Shown here: positions 41,115-49,257 of the stretch, piece by piece
How the letters are laid out: every line of letters starts with the position of its first letter
Position numbering within the stretch: position 1 is the first letter of the stretch
DNA from: Bacilli bacterium
Lineage (GTDB): Bacteria; Bacillota_I; Bacilli_A; RF39; UBA660
Direction of reading: 5' to 3'
Length of the DNA stretch: 64,000 nucleotides
Assembly: GCA_900772095.1 (NCBI GenBank)
Contig: CAAGQJ010000060.1
Coordinates: 47,026-111,025, forward strand
The notes under the pieces: generated by a model
Told to the model about the DNA's origin: nothing
Databases searched by the model: none
The model's input: the letters and a program-made list of their open reading frames with translations, nothing else
Program-made: the position numbers and the translations under genes

Positions 41115-41359
41115 TTATATTAGGAATAGTTTTATTATTATTAGGATTTATTGTATCTATAGTAATAATATTTAAAGATCAAGTTGATAAATTAGATATA
41201 ATTGGCGTATATTCCAGTGTAGCTGTAATGGTAGGAGGTACAATGATGATACGTGAAAATAACTGTCCACAAGCTATAGATGTCTACAGAGGTAAAACAA
41301 CCTTGCAGATAACATATAAAAATAATGTGCCTATAGACACAACAGTAGTTTACAAATAA
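41111..41359 (+). CDS. Small protein with two transmembrane helices
   Basis: 82 residues; hydrophobic segments about 1-19 and 30-47. ATGA overlap with the gene before. In a coupled run with the 3D protein, so a holin-like or envelope function is possible. Confidence 0.55.
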   Translation: MIILGIVLLLLGFIVSIVIIFKDQVDKLDIIGVYSSVAVMVGGTMMIRENNCPQAIDVYRGKTTLQITYKNNVPIDTTVVYK

Positions 41360-41379
41360 AAAAAAACATTAATTAAATT

Positions 41380-41562
41380 ATGTATACTTTAGGAATACTT
41401 ACCACTATTGCCATAGTTTTTGGATTTGGACTGCTAATATATGCTATATTCGAATCTACTTTACTTGGCAATATAAAAATTGCATGTAGTGTATTTTTTG
41501 GAGGAGTTTTTGTAACAATAGGATTCACAATACTATTATATCATATTCTATTTACTGTTTAA
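41380..41562 (+). CDS. Small protein with two transmembrane helices
   Basis: 60 residues, two hydrophobic segments (about 3-25 and 32-57) with almost no soluble part, as in small holins. Twenty bases after the previous gene. Confidence 0.5.
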   Translation: MYTLGILTTIAIVFGFGLLIYAIFESTLLGNIKIACSVFFGGVFVTIGFTILLYHILFTV

Positions 41563-41566
41563 AATA

Positions 41567-41740
41567 ATGATAATTTTAGAGAGGTCAACCCCATCTCAAA
41601 GAAAGCAGATAGCTCTTATTGAGAAATGGATGAAAATTAAATTCAAAGGCTGTGTTACCAGCAAAGTAGAATGTCAATTGTTCATAGATGATTACTATGA
41701 AGATGCAGTCTGTTTACAACAAGAATACAACGAACAATGA
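41567..41740 (+). CDS. Small protein of unknown function
   Basis: 57 residues starting MIILERSTPSQRKQIALIEK, helical, with an acidic second half. Five bases after the previous stop. Too short for the longer gene lists but keeps codon pattern and tight spacing. Confidence 0.45.
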   Translation: MIILERSTPSQRKQIALIEKWMKIKFKGCVTSKVECQLFIDDYYEDAVCLQQEYNEQ

Positions 41741-41820
41741 AAGAAGAATATACATCATGGGAGTACTTCAAAGAAGATACTCCTATAAACATTACTAAGA
41801 ATGGTGAGCTACAACGATGA
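41737..41820 (+). CDS. Possible 27-codon ORF
   Basis: ATGA overlap with the stop of the previous gene, product MKEEYTSWEYFKEDTPINIT plus seven residues. Its end overlaps the next gene by 20 bases. Supported only by the coupling pattern common in this region. Confidence 0.3.
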   Translation: MKEEYTSWEYFKEDTPINITKNGELQR

Positions 41821-41989
41821 CAGTTATTCAGAATTGATAAAGAAATATACTTTAAAGTACCTCATCAATCATATAAATAATATAGATAATGAATATCTAA
41901 AAGGTCTTCATTTACTTATAGTTGCAGATGATAAATTTAAAGCTAAGTTTTTAACATTACTAAAAGAAACTCAAAAGCAAATTAAATAA
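41801..41989 (+). CDS. Small helical protein of unknown function
   Basis: 62 residues, acidic start then basic helical end (LLKETQKQIK). Not recognised. Confidence 0.4.
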   Translation: MVSYNDDSYSELIKKYTLKYLINHINNIDNEYLKGLHLLIVADDKFKAKFLTLLKETQKQIK

Positions 41990-42198
41990 AAAATAGGGAG
42001 ATACCTACATAGTTGCAAATACGTAGGGCAGGTGATAAGATAAAAAGGTAACGCAAGATAATGTTGCAGGTGAAGGCTTTCCATTATTAGCTATATAATG
42101 TTTTAGCAAATAAATAATAATGGATGAAGTTAATACATCAAGTAATCAAAATACGTTCAATTCGTACTTCTCCCTCTCTAATAAATAAATTAAACAAT

Positions 42199-42684
42199 AT
42201 GGAAACAAAAGAACTCAAAATACAAGTTCCAGAAGGTTACGAGATTGACAAAGAAAATTCTACATTAGAGTGTATCAGATTCAAGCCTATAAAGAAAGAT
42301 ATTACATATGATGATGTGTGCAATAGTATATTCAAATCAGGTTATTACATAGATTCTAGTGGTAACATTCTGCATTGTACAGAGTGTGATGATAGTGTCA
42401 AAATAGATAAAAATAATGCTACTAATAAAAAGCAACTCGAAAAAGTATTAGCACTAAATCAACTTCTTAATATTGCTGAGTATTATAATAGGATACATCC
42501 CAGACAAAACTCCACTCAGTACTATATTGCAAAGAAAGATAAAAATGAGTATGATATAGTAGGATATGAGTGGCTACAATATGTATTAGGTGTGGTTGCA
42601 CTATTTAATAGCAAAGAAGATGCTCTAGCAGTAATTGACAACCCTAACTTCCGAAAAATCCTTGATACTGTTTATAAAAACTAA
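42199..42684 (+). CDS. Accessory protein, METKELKIQVPEGYEID family
   Basis: 161 residues from the ATG at 42199, which follows an A-rich leader; the frame opens earlier at 42124 but that part is not typical. The opening KELKIQVPEGYEIDKENST is one I associate with proteins frequent in Bacteroides phages and prophages. A strand-rich head is followed by helices, with H-C-T-E-C near 50. Function unknown. The 41990-42198 gap holds a possible short stem (CCTAC/GTAGG) and no gene. Confidence 0.6.
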   Translation: METKELKIQVPEGYEIDKENSTLECIRFKPIKKDITYDDVCNSIFKSGYYIDSSGNILHCTECDDSVKIDKNNATNKKQLEKVLALNQLLNIAEYYNRIHPRQNSTQYYIAKKDKNEYDIVGYEWLQYVLGVVALFNSKEDALAVIDNPNFRKILDTVYKN

Positions 42685-42689
42685 TAACT

Positions 42690-42907
42690 ATGGATAAAGG
42701 TATAAAAAATTGTGAAGTATATAATATAGACATTGAAAATTGGAAAAACCATGCCTTTATTATATAAAAGTAGAAGAGGGCTGTAGAGTTTTAGTCTCTG
42801 CTTATGAAGATGGTAAAATAGCAAGAAGTTTATTCTATATAGATAAACGAGAATTAGGAATGTTAATAAAAGGATTATTAGCAGCAGATGTTTTACTTAA
42901 TAAGTAA
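42690..42907 (+). pseudogene. Small gene broken by a frameshift in an A run
   Basis: ATG at 42690 opens a frame that stops after 25 codons, while the downstream frame continues to 42907 with VEEGCRVLVSAYEDGKIARS and a helical end. Adding one A to the five-A run (near 42745-42749) joins both into about 72 codons: ...NWKKPCLYYIKVEEG. So either the gene lost a base or the run was misread. Confidence 0.6.
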
Positions 42908-42970
42908 CTTATGACAGAATTAGCTACAACATTTTTAGACATTTACACATTTATTTAAAGGATAAAACTT

Positions 42971-43921
42971 ATGAATATAGCAGAAATATTAAAATATTGT
43001 CCTAGAGATTATAGACTCTATTCACCATTATTCGGGGAAGTTACTTTTTATAATATTACAGAAACTAAAATTAGAGTATATAATTTAAATAAATATTGCA
43101 TTTATGATTTTAATCATGATGGTACTTTTAATGTTGTTAATGGCGTTGAAAGTACAAGAGAATGTATGTTATTTCCATCTAAAGACCAAAGAGATTGGAG
43201 TAAGTTTAGGTTTCCTACTAAACCAGGTGATATTATGATGATGGTTGATGGAAGTTGTCCTTTTATCACAACAAATGTGTTCAATAAAAATGCTCCTATA
43301 TGTTATTGTAGTATAGGAAGTGATGGAAAACTTGTAGTACATCATACTTGGTATAATAACTTCTACATTCCAGCTTCAGAAGAAGCTAAGAAAAAACTCT
43401 TTGATAAGATAGCAGAAGCAGGGTATAAGTGGAATGCTGACACCTTAGAGTTAGAAAAAATTGAATCTAAATTTAAAGAAGGGGATGTTATTGTTGATAA
43501 ACTAGATAATTTATGCTTAGTTTCAAAAATAAAAAACAATAACGTTATTATAGTAATTGCTGTTCTATATACAAATGATACTCTAGAAACTTACAATAGT
43601 GGTGTTGTAGAGCGTTGCAGTTTGGAAGTAACTTTAACTTCTACTGCAAATAGAAATAGATTACTTTCGGCTTTAGTTAGAAAGGGTTACAAGTATGATG
43701 AAAAACAGCATAAACTAATAAAGCAAGAGTTCAAACCTTTTGATAAAGTGTTAGTAAGAAATAATACAGATGAAGACTGGACACTAAGTCTATTTTCTCA
43801 TTATAGTGAAAAAGATAAAGGATATTCTTTTGTTTGTATAAATGGTTTTTACTATAATAGATATTGTATTCCTTATGAAGGTAATGAATATCTGTTAGGT
43901 ACAACTGATTCTCCAACATGA
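42971..43921 (+). CDS. Accessory protein with repeated beta domains
   Basis: 316 residues with three related strand-rich parts (about 1-75, 75-160 and 165-310). The opening MNIAEILKYCPRDYRLYSPL and FPSKDQRDWSKF are motifs I associate with a family common in Bacteroides phages and mobile elements. F-K-E/P-G/F-D-V/K-V-L/I repeats near 160 and 250 mark domain starts. Function unknown. ATGA overlap with the next gene. Confidence 0.65.
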   Translation: MNIAEILKYCPRDYRLYSPLFGEVTFYNITETKIRVYNLNKYCIYDFNHDGTFNVVNGVESTRECMLFPSKDQRDWSKFRFPTKPGDIMMMVDGSCPFITTNVFNKNAPICYCSIGSDGKLVVHHTWYNNFYIPASEEAKKKLFDKIAEAGYKWNADTLELEKIESKFKEGDVIVDKLDNLCLVSKIKNNNVIIVIAVLYTNDTLETYNSGVVERCSLEVTLTSTANRNRLLSALVRKGYKYDEKQHKLIKQEFKPFDKVLVRNNTDEDWTLSLFSHYSEKDKGYSFVCINGFYYNRYCIPYEGNEYLLGTTDSPT

Positions 43922-44148
43922 ATAAGCAAGAAAGAATAGAGTCAATTAGAAATTGGCTAAAATCTTGCAAGCAAGAAGTAATGCTTGGTAAGAAACTCTC
44001 TCCTGACACCTTTGACCAGATTATCAATGAATTTGATGACTATATAGCTTTTGAAGAAGAAACTCGTAAAAGCATTATAGAGTGTATTGATAATTTAACG
44101 TCAAAGGTGTCAGGGGTTATAGAAGATATTAATAACAAAACAAAATAG
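43918..44148 (+). CDS. Small helical protein of unknown function
   Basis: 76 residues, MNKQERIESIRNWLKSCKQE start, charged helices throughout. Coupled by ATGA to the 316-residue gene. Confidence 0.5.
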   Translation: MNKQERIESIRNWLKSCKQEVMLGKKLSPDTFDQIINEFDDYIAFEEETRKSIIECIDNLTSKVSGVIEDINNKTK

Positions 44149-44163
44149 ATAATAGATAGTAAT

Positions 44164-44259
44164 ATGGATATAGATAAATTAGAAAGAGCAAATATCTTAG
44201 CTAAGAGTTTGATTCCTAAAGTAGATATACTTTTGAATGTGCTTTCAGAAAAAGCCTAA
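44164..44259 (+). CDS. Possible 31-residue ORF
   Basis: MDIDKLERANILAKSLIPKV and a short helical end. Starts 15 bases after the previous stop and overlaps the next frame by 23 bases. Weak support. Confidence 0.35.
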   Translation: MDIDKLERANILAKSLIPKVDILLNVLSEKA

Positions 44260-44383
44260 TAATTATATAATTTCAGATAGTATTTATAGGCTAATAAACT
44301 GTGACAAAGAATTTAACACTAAATTCAATCAACTTCTTCTTGAAACAAAACAGAGATTTCAAAAAGAGTTTAATGAGCTTTAG
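44237..44383 (+). CDS. Possible 48-residue ORF
   Basis: MCFQKKPNNYIISDSIYRLI then a helical, charged end. Overlaps the 31-residue frame, as many neighbours overlap. Ends in TAG. Weak support. Confidence 0.35.
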   Translation: MCFQKKPNNYIISDSIYRLINCDKEFNTKFNQLLLETKQRFQKEFNEL

Positions 44384-44399
44384 TAATTAACCATCTCTT

Positions 44400-44696
44400 A
44401 TGAGATTAAATAAAAATAATATAGAATTAATTATTAAACCTTTTAGTGGATTGCCTTGTGAATTAGAAACATTCACTATTAATGGTAAGAATGCTGATAG
44501 TATGGATTTTGGTGATACATATGACCATGATACAGAAAATGCAGAACCTTATAGCTGTGGTGATATGTACTTTGAACCAAAGAATCTAACAAAGGATGTA
44601 TTAGATAAATACAATATTACAGAAGAAGACTATTATCACATTTGCAACGAACTAGAAGATAAATTGCATGTAGGTAGCTGTGGATGGTGTATTTAG
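44400..44696 (+). CDS. Small acidic protein with C-terminal cysteines
   Basis: 98 residues; first half strand-rich, with ITEEDYYHICNELEDKLHVG and an ending GSCGWCI. A family of similar small proteins is, as far as I recall, common in Bacteroides phages. Function unknown. Confidence 0.55.
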   Translation: MRLNKNNIELIIKPFSGLPCELETFTINGKNADSMDFGDTYDHDTENAEPYSCGDMYFEPKNLTKDVLDKYNITEEDYYHICNELEDKLHVGSCGWCI

Positions 44697-44711
44697 AAAT
44701 AATATAGGCAT

Positions 44712-44885
44712 ATGAAACATAAATTAAGAATGCTATGGCGAATTCTCCGTGACAGACAGGTTGTAGTAATAACCGAAAGCTACGGAAGAATGTATTATGA
44801 TTGGGACACAAGAAGTCTTGAAGATGTTTGTCAAATGTGTCACCAAGTACATGATATAGCTTATATGATGAATAATAAAAAGTAA
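44712..44885 (+). CDS. Small protein of unknown function
   Basis: 57 residues, basic start (MKHKLRMLWRILRDRQVVVI), then SYGRMYYDWD and C-x-x-C-H near the end. The start is typical of small phage proteins with a strand hairpin. Not recognised. Confidence 0.45.
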   Translation: MKHKLRMLWRILRDRQVVVITESYGRMYYDWDTRSLEDVCQMCHQVHDIAYMMNNKK

Positions 44886-44900
44886 AATGTATGGTATAGT

Positions 44901-45047
44901 ATGAGGGGTGATTTAGTTTGTTTTGGATGTAAGTATTTAGAACATTATTATTATAGCACAGGAAATATGGACTGTAAACTCAAAGGCCATATAACTTTGG
45001 GATTTGGAGATGTTATGGGATGTGAAAATTATGAAAGTAACATTTAA
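44901..45047 (+). CDS. Small cysteine-rich protein
   Basis: 48 residues with C-F-G-C-K-Y, D-C-K and G-C-E-N-Y, spaced like a small zinc-binding domain. Overlaps the next gene by 17 bases. Confidence 0.4.
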   Translation: MRGDLVCFGCKYLEHYYYSTGNMDCKLKGHITLGFGDVMGCENYESNI

Positions 45048-45213
45048 CCACCTTCAAGGCATAAATAAAAAGAATATGAAAGCAACAGAAGCAAAGAGAA
45101 AGTTGTGTGAGATTAGGAGCAGTCTTGCAGACAAAGAACAGAAGCAAGCCATTTGGATAGCAATTAGAGCTATTGATACTTGCACTGAAAATGGGTTTAT
45201 TGTAGAAGATTAA
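45031..45213 (+). CDS. Small helical protein of unknown function
   Basis: 60 residues from the ATG at 45031; a later ATG at 45076 (MKATEAKRKL) is a good alternative. The body AKRKLCEIRSSLADKEQKQA is a charged helix. Function unknown. Confidence 0.45.
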   Translation: MKVTFNHLQGINKKNMKATEAKRKLCEIRSSLADKEQKQAIWIAIRAIDTCTENGFIVED

Positions 45214-45223
45214 TATAAGTAAT

Positions 45224-45559
45224 ATGATAACGGAGAAGATATTAAAAGAACTTGGATTTAAAATGCATCCAGCTCTTAAAATTCCAGAATATTGGGATTT
45301 ATGGTTATCTACAAATACTTATAATGAAAAAGAGCATAAATTTAATAGGGTTCTTTATATTCGTGTAGATTTTTATGATACTGATAATTCTTGGTATGCT
45401 AATAGAAATAACTATATTAAAGATGGCAGTTGTAATGTTAGATTAGGATTAGGTCCAGGTGGCCCTCATGATTATTCTCATGAATTTCCCTTGCTTAGGA
45501 GATTAAAAGATGCAGAGAAGTTAAAAGTATTAATAGAAATTTTAAAAGGAGATGAATAA
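45224..45559 (+). CDS. Accessory protein of unknown function
   Basis: 111 residues. MITEKILKELGFKMHPALKI start, strands in the middle (YIRVDFYDTDNSWYANRNN) and a glycine turn GLGPGGPHDYSHEFP, then a helix. Not recognised. Confidence 0.5.
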   Translation: MITEKILKELGFKMHPALKIPEYWDLWLSTNTYNEKEHKFNRVLYIRVDFYDTDNSWYANRNNYIKDGSCNVRLGLGPGGPHDYSHEFPLLRRLKDAEKLKVLIEILKGDE

Positions 45560-45560
45560 T

Positions 45561-45756
45561 ATGGCAAAGAAAAAAGTAAATTTAAAAGATTCCTTGATTA
45601 ACATGCCCTTACAATAATATTCCTCGTATAGGTGAGAAAGTTATCATTAAAGACAAATGGTATCTTGTAGAAGATATAGTAAATAGATATAAAAAACTGA
45701 CAAACTTTACATTTACAGATGTATATATTTATCTTAAAGAATTGGAGGTAACAAAC
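45561..45756 (+). pseudogene. Small gene broken by a +1 frameshift
   Basis: ATG at 45561 gives MAKKKVNLKDSLINMPLQ and then TAA. From about 45598 the next frame is open and gives TCPYNNIPRIGEKVIIKDKW and further, running in frame into the 45757 gene. Removing one base near 45598-45602 would join them. Likely a real indel; the site is not a long homopolymer. Confidence 0.5.
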
Positions 45757-45915
45757 ATGGAGAATGTATTACAAGGGGATTGTCCGTGCTGTCCTTATGC
45801 AGACCTATATAATGGATATTGTAGTTATTATCACTTTTTTCCTGCCAATATCAATTTCGGAGAAGCAACATGCCGTTGTGAAAATTTAAAACCAAGAAAG
45901 GAAGAAGAACAATGA
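45757..45915 (+). CDS. Small zinc-ribbon-like protein
   Basis: 52 residues with C-P-C-C-P-Y, G-Y-C-S-Y-Y and T-C-R-C-E-N, which would make a compact zinc site. The ATG follows a real Shine-Dalgarno sequence (GGAGG, 7 bases before), unusual in this genome. ATGA overlap with the next gene. Confidence 0.55.
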   Translation: MENVLQGDCPCCPYADLYNGYCSYYHFFPANINFGEATCRCENLKPRKEEEQ

Positions 45916-46088
45916 AGTTTATAGAAGTAATTTCTGATACACGTGATACTGTTAGTATTCCAGTATCAGACATCAAGGAAATCCATGATTGGAGCAGTGG
46001 ACATAGTTCCGTCCTAACAGTACATGGTGAATATTACTATAGTGAACTTTCACGTAAACAACTTATAGAAAAAATCGAAAATTTGTAA
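45912..46088 (+). CDS. Small protein of unknown function
   Basis: 58 residues, strand-rich (MKFIEVISDTRDTVSIPVSD). ATGA overlap with the zinc-ribbon gene. Resembles a LytTR-like or SH3-sized beta domain, but this is not secure. Confidence 0.45.
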   Translation: MKFIEVISDTRDTVSIPVSDIKEIHDWSSGHSSVLTVHGEYYYSELSRKQLIEKIENL

Positions 46089-46090
46089 CT

Positions 46091-46522
46091 ATGTCAACAT
46101 CTGATTTTTCACACATTGGTCTTAAGCGACCAGTAGAACATAATAAGCAGCCAAACCGCATAATATACTTCGGTACTGATGGCTGTGTAGGGCATTATCC
46201 TTTGGGAATCAACTTCACTCTTTCAAAAGAAGAGTATAAGGATTTTCAAGAGATAGACAGAATCATAACTGATGAGGTTTTAGATGAGAACACTGGAACC
46301 TTTCTACGTTACTTGCCAGGCGGAGTACCTTACACATGTTACGGTGTTCCTTACTCTCCAGATGATGAACGTCCAAGCAGTAAGACTATCGTATTAGTTG
46401 AATATGGAACTGTACAAGAAGTAAAGGATGCAATCTTGCAAAATCCTTTCCTCTTAGACAAATTCAAGAAAGTAAAAGAGAAGTATAAACTTAATATCGA
46501 TTTTTTGGAGGAAGAAAAATGA
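46091..46522 (+). CDS. Accessory protein of unknown function
   Basis: 143 residues beginning MSTSDFSHIGLKRPVEHNKQ. Strand-rich, with IYFGTDGCVGHYPLGI and a C-terminal charged helix. GC content and codon choice are higher than in the genes before. ATGA overlap with the next gene. Not recognised. Confidence 0.5.
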   Translation: MSTSDFSHIGLKRPVEHNKQPNRIIYFGTDGCVGHYPLGINFTLSKEEYKDFQEIDRIITDEVLDENTGTFLRYLPGGVPYTCYGVPYSPDDERPSSKTIVLVEYGTVQEVKDAILQNPFLLDKFKKVKEKYKLNIDFLEEEK

Positions 46523-46746
46523 GTAAGAAGATATTACAAACAGTGTTGACTCTAGCAGCAGCTAATTTATTTGCATACAAAGATATGTATGATGAAGGAG
46601 TACGTATACAACAGTCAGACACAAAACCTCGTCCTATCCCCAAATCTCAACACAAGAAAGAATACTGTTTCGTTATCAAAGGCAAACAGATAATGGCTAC
46701 ATCTCGCAAGGACGCAATCAAGAAGTATAACCATAAATACAAATAA
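46519..46746 (+). CDS. Small basic protein of unknown function
   Basis: 75 residues, helical start, then a basic domain with YCFVIKGKQIMATSRKDAIK, a pattern of a short strand pair and helix. A GGAGG sequence lies 9 bases upstream. Not recognised. Confidence 0.45.
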   Translation: MSKKILQTVLTLAAANLFAYKDMYDEGVRIQQSDTKPRPIPKSQHKKEYCFVIKGKQIMATSRKDAIKKYNHKYK

Positions 46747-46748
46747 CA

Positions 46749-47126
46749 ATGGAATATATAGAAGCAAAAGACTTAAGAATAGGAGACTATGTAGAATGTA
46801 ATGATTGCATTTGCAAGATAATAAAGATTGATTCTTATAAAGAAGAAGTTGTTACAGAAGAGAGTGATGGAAGTACTACATCTTATAGCTCACTTGATTG
46901 TGAAGATTTAAGCCCTATACCACTCACTGATGAAATTTTAGAAGCAAATGGATGGGAGGAAGATAGACATGGTAATATGTGGAAGATGTTTGATGACCAA
47001 AAGATTGAATACTTCAATGGTTCTGTAAGTTCATTCTTTCATAACCTCAACAATCATGTGCTCTATGTTCACCAACTTCAGCATATTCTATGGGCAATGG
47101 GATTAGATTCAGAGATAGAAGTATGA
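46749..47126 (+). CDS. Accessory protein of unknown function
   Basis: 125 residues: MEYIEAKDLRIGDYVECNDC start (a beta-barrel-like opening), D/E-rich middle, and an end VHQLQHILWAMGLDSEIEV. The ending HQLQ-x-x-L-x-A/x-x-G is, as I recall, common in Bacteroides phage accessory proteins. ATGA overlap with the next gene. Confidence 0.55.
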   Translation: MEYIEAKDLRIGDYVECNDCICKIIKIDSYKEEVVTEESDGSTTSYSSLDCEDLSPIPLTDEILEANGWEEDRHGNMWKMFDDQKIEYFNGSVSSFFHNLNNHVLYVHQLQHILWAMGLDSEIEV

Positions 47127-47332
47127 AGATAAAGATTGAAAGCGTTGTCATAACTCTCCCATAGTTTGTCCCAGAGCAATGTGTTGTACGACATATTGTT
47201 AAATACAAAAAGCACTGGTGGAGCAAGTGGCACTATATAATGGATAAAAGATGTGGAGTTCCGGAGTTGTTTACAGTAGAACAAATTTTTGAGTCACATT
47301 TCAATGAAGAAATAAAGGCAAGAATTAAATAA
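47123..47332 (+). pseudogene. Small gene interrupted by an in-frame TAG
   Basis: The ATG is coupled (ATGA) to the gene before. Codon 14 is TAG (47162-47164), after MKIKIESVVITLP; the same frame then stays open for 56 more codons (FVPEQCVVRHIVKYKKHWWS onward) to TAA. As TAG ends many other genes here, this is most likely a nonsense mutation, with suppression as a minor possibility. Confidence 0.6.
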
Positions 47333-47348
47333 CAATAAACAAATAACA

Positions 47349-47757
47349 ATGAATAGAGAGCAACTAAAAGAATTGCTGCCTATTATACAGGCAGCAATAG
47401 AAGGAAAAGCAATAGAGTTCAGAGACTCAGACCATAAATATTGGCAAGAATTAACTGTTTCCGCATTCAATCTTGACGTATATAAATACCGCATTAAACC
47501 AGAACCCAAGTACCGCCCATTTGCTAACGCAGAAGAGTGCTGGCGGGAAATGCAGAAGCATCAACCGTTCGGGTGGATAAAGAAAAACCTGTGGACATTG
47601 TAATTTTCTACACATAATGGAATTGTACTCCACAGGCATTTTAATTAATAATGTTGATAGTTTTGGTAGTTTCAGAAACTTGATTAAAACGTACGACTCT
47701 GCTTTTGCTGAAACAACTTTTGCCGACGGAACACCATTTGGCATAAAGGAGGAATAA
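47349..47757 (+). pseudogene. Accessory gene split by a frameshift in an A run
   Basis: The first part (47349-47603) gives MNREQLKELLPIIQAAIEGK and RIKPEPKYRPFANAEECWRE, then runs out of frame after GWIKK. Removing one A from the run at 47583-47587 continues with TCGHC and reaches FADGTPFGIKEE and a stop at 47757. A similar N-terminus and a D-G-T-P-like end occur in one protein family of Bacteroides phages, so the two parts belong together. Confidence 0.65.
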
Positions 47758-47760
47758 ACA

Positions 47761-48102
47761 ATGAGAACAATCAAATTTCGTGGCAAGGACGTCTTCACAG
47801 GCACTTGGCGATATGGTGACTTGGTTCACAATCAAAAGGTCACAACAACTGGCTTGGAACCTCGCACAATGGTCGGAGGTTATGAAGTTAATCCCTCTAC
47901 TGTCGGGCAATTCACTGGTTTTAAAGACAGGAATGGTCAGGAAGTTTATGAGGGTGACATTATTGTATTTAATACAGTCACTTTTGAGATAGTATGGAAT
48001 GAAGTCATTGGAGGTTTCTCCTTAAAAGGAAAAATCTCAAATATTGTAAGCAATACTTTCCTTGGACTAATGATTCATACTGACAATATAGAAAAGAAAT
48101 AA
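47761..48102 (+). CDS. YopX-family protein
   Basis: 113 residues: IKFRGKDVFTGTWRYGDLVH start, STVGQFTGFKDRNGQEVYEG and GDIIVF, the signature order of the YopX family, which is widespread in phages and of unknown function. A Shine-Dalgarno-type GGAGG lies 7-8 bases upstream of the ATG, inside the end of the broken gene. Confidence 0.8.
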   Translation: MRTIKFRGKDVFTGTWRYGDLVHNQKVTTTGLEPRTMVGGYEVNPSTVGQFTGFKDRNGQEVYEGDIIVFNTVTFEIVWNEVIGGFSLKGKISNIVSNTFLGLMIHTDNIEKK

Positions 48103-48119
48103 CTTTAAAACAAATAATT

Positions 48120-48362
48120 ATGCTCATATTATTAACAATAGCCCTTATTGTCCTGTTGTTGATCACAACAGTATGGCTTAATATAGAATGCAATCAACTT
48201 AAGTATAAAAACAGATTCCTTATGGATAAGTTAGAAACACTTAATACTGCAAGACTTAATTATCATAATAACAAGTATTTAGATGCTGATAATGAGTTGT
48301 CTTACAGACGTAAACTTCTCAGCATCCTTGACGACAATCTCATAACATTGTTTCACTATTAA
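48120..48362 (+). CDS. Small membrane-anchored protein
   Basis: 80 residues, one N-terminal transmembrane helix (about 2-20), then a basic coiled-coil segment. No signal-cleavage site obvious. Not recognised. Confidence 0.5.
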   Translation: MLILLTIALIVLLLITTVWLNIECNQLKYKNRFLMDKLETLNTARLNYHNNKYLDADNELSYRRKLLSILDDNLITLFHY

Positions 48363-48376
48363 AACCTTATTTCATT

Positions 48377-48493
48377 ATGTTCTACATTCCAAAATCTAAT
48401 GTCCAGCTCATGGCACGCTGCACATACAATCCTTCCACTCATAAAGTAAAGTTCGAGAATTTCTCAAAATACTACTCCAATGCCAAGAACTAA
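48377..48493 (+). CDS. Small ORF of unknown function
   Basis: 38 residues, MFYIPKSNVQLMARCTYNPS and an F-x-x-F-S-K-Y-Y-S end. Overlaps the next gene by 14 bases, a pattern common in this run. Confidence 0.4.
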   Translation: MFYIPKSNVQLMARCTYNPSTHKVKFENFSKYYSNAKN

Positions 48494-48680
48494 AAGGTAC
48501 ACCACTTTCTACAAGATTTACTATGTCAGCTTTCTTCCGTATGTCCATGAGTATAGCATGATGTGTACCAGAAGCTGGTTCCAGTGTCTTAAACTTGGTT
48601 TCCGACATATTCTTCAGCGCAAGGCTACCTTCTTCACTATTGAAAAGGTCAAGCCTAAGTCTTCCTCATATTTCCATTAA
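48480..48680 (+). CDS. Small aromatic-rich protein
   Basis: 66 residues, MPRTKRYTTFYKIYYVSFLP start and RHILQRKATFFTIEKVKPKS end. Basic and aromatic, suggesting nucleic-acid or membrane contact. Not recognised. Confidence 0.45.
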   Translation: MPRTKRYTTFYKIYYVSFLPYVHEYSMMCTRSWFQCLKLGFRHILQRKATFFTIEKVKPKSSSYFH

Positions 48681-48730
48681 GACGTTCTTAGTCTCTTGGT
48701 TATATGTTTTACATTATTATCAATATAGTG

Positions 48731-48738
48731 TATCTTTG
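48731..48738 (+). promoter_or_regulatory. Bacteroides-type -7 promoter box before the tRNA
   Basis: TATCTTTG, about 100 bases upstream of the tRNA gene. No other candidate lies in the 48681-49054 gap, which holds this box, the tRNA and otherwise nothing I recognise. Confidence 0.55.
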
Positions 48739-48839
48739 CATTGTTGTTATAAATAATCATAGACAAAATGTTAGATTGCGATGTTTTTAATTTTTAATTT
48801 ATCTGCTTCTGCCATTCGTGAGAACAGTAGAAGCTTTTT

Positions 48840-48913
48840 GCTCCCTTAGCTCAGTTGGATAGAGCATAGGTTTCCTAAACCTAGAGTCATTGGTTCAAGC
48901 CCAATAGGGAGTA
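48840..48913 (+). tRNA. tRNA-Arg (anticodon CCU)
   Basis: All four arms form: acceptor GCTCCCT with AGGGAGT (one G-U), D stem GCTC/GAGC, anticodon stem TAGGT/ACCTA with loop TTCCTAA (anticodon CCU, reading AGG), and T stem ATTGG/CCAAT with TTCAAGC. The 3' CCA is not encoded. The phage uses AGG codons often, so it may help translate late genes. Confidence 0.9.
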
Positions 48914-49054
48914 CTTCGTAGTCATAATTATATAGATTTTATTTCCGTTTAGATTACTATTTTAACCATCTCTGTTGTGAAACAGGAATGGTTTTTCAGT
49001 TTATAGACAACACAATACATTCAACATATTTATCAACTTAAAATTCCAAACATT

Positions 49055-49213
49055 ATGGTAGCACATTTCAACGATTATGACCCTTTCAAGGAAGAGTCGT
49101 ATCTCAAAGCAATGGCTGAAAATCTTCCTTCTAAGGAGATAGAAGATTATTTCCTTGAAGAGGAAGCTGATAGTTATCTTTCATCACTCGAAGCTCATGA
49201 ATCAATATTCTGA
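49055..49213 (+). CDS. Small acidic protein of unknown function
   Basis: 52 residues, MVAHFNDYDPFKEESYLKAM and an acidic helical end. In the same direction as the helicase gene, 44 bases upstream of it. Not recognised. Confidence 0.45.
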   Translation: MVAHFNDYDPFKEESYLKAMAENLPSKEIEDYFLEEEADSYLSSLEAHESIF

Positions 49214-49257
49214 CAACAATATACCTGAAATATGGTATTCTTAAATTTCAAATTAAA

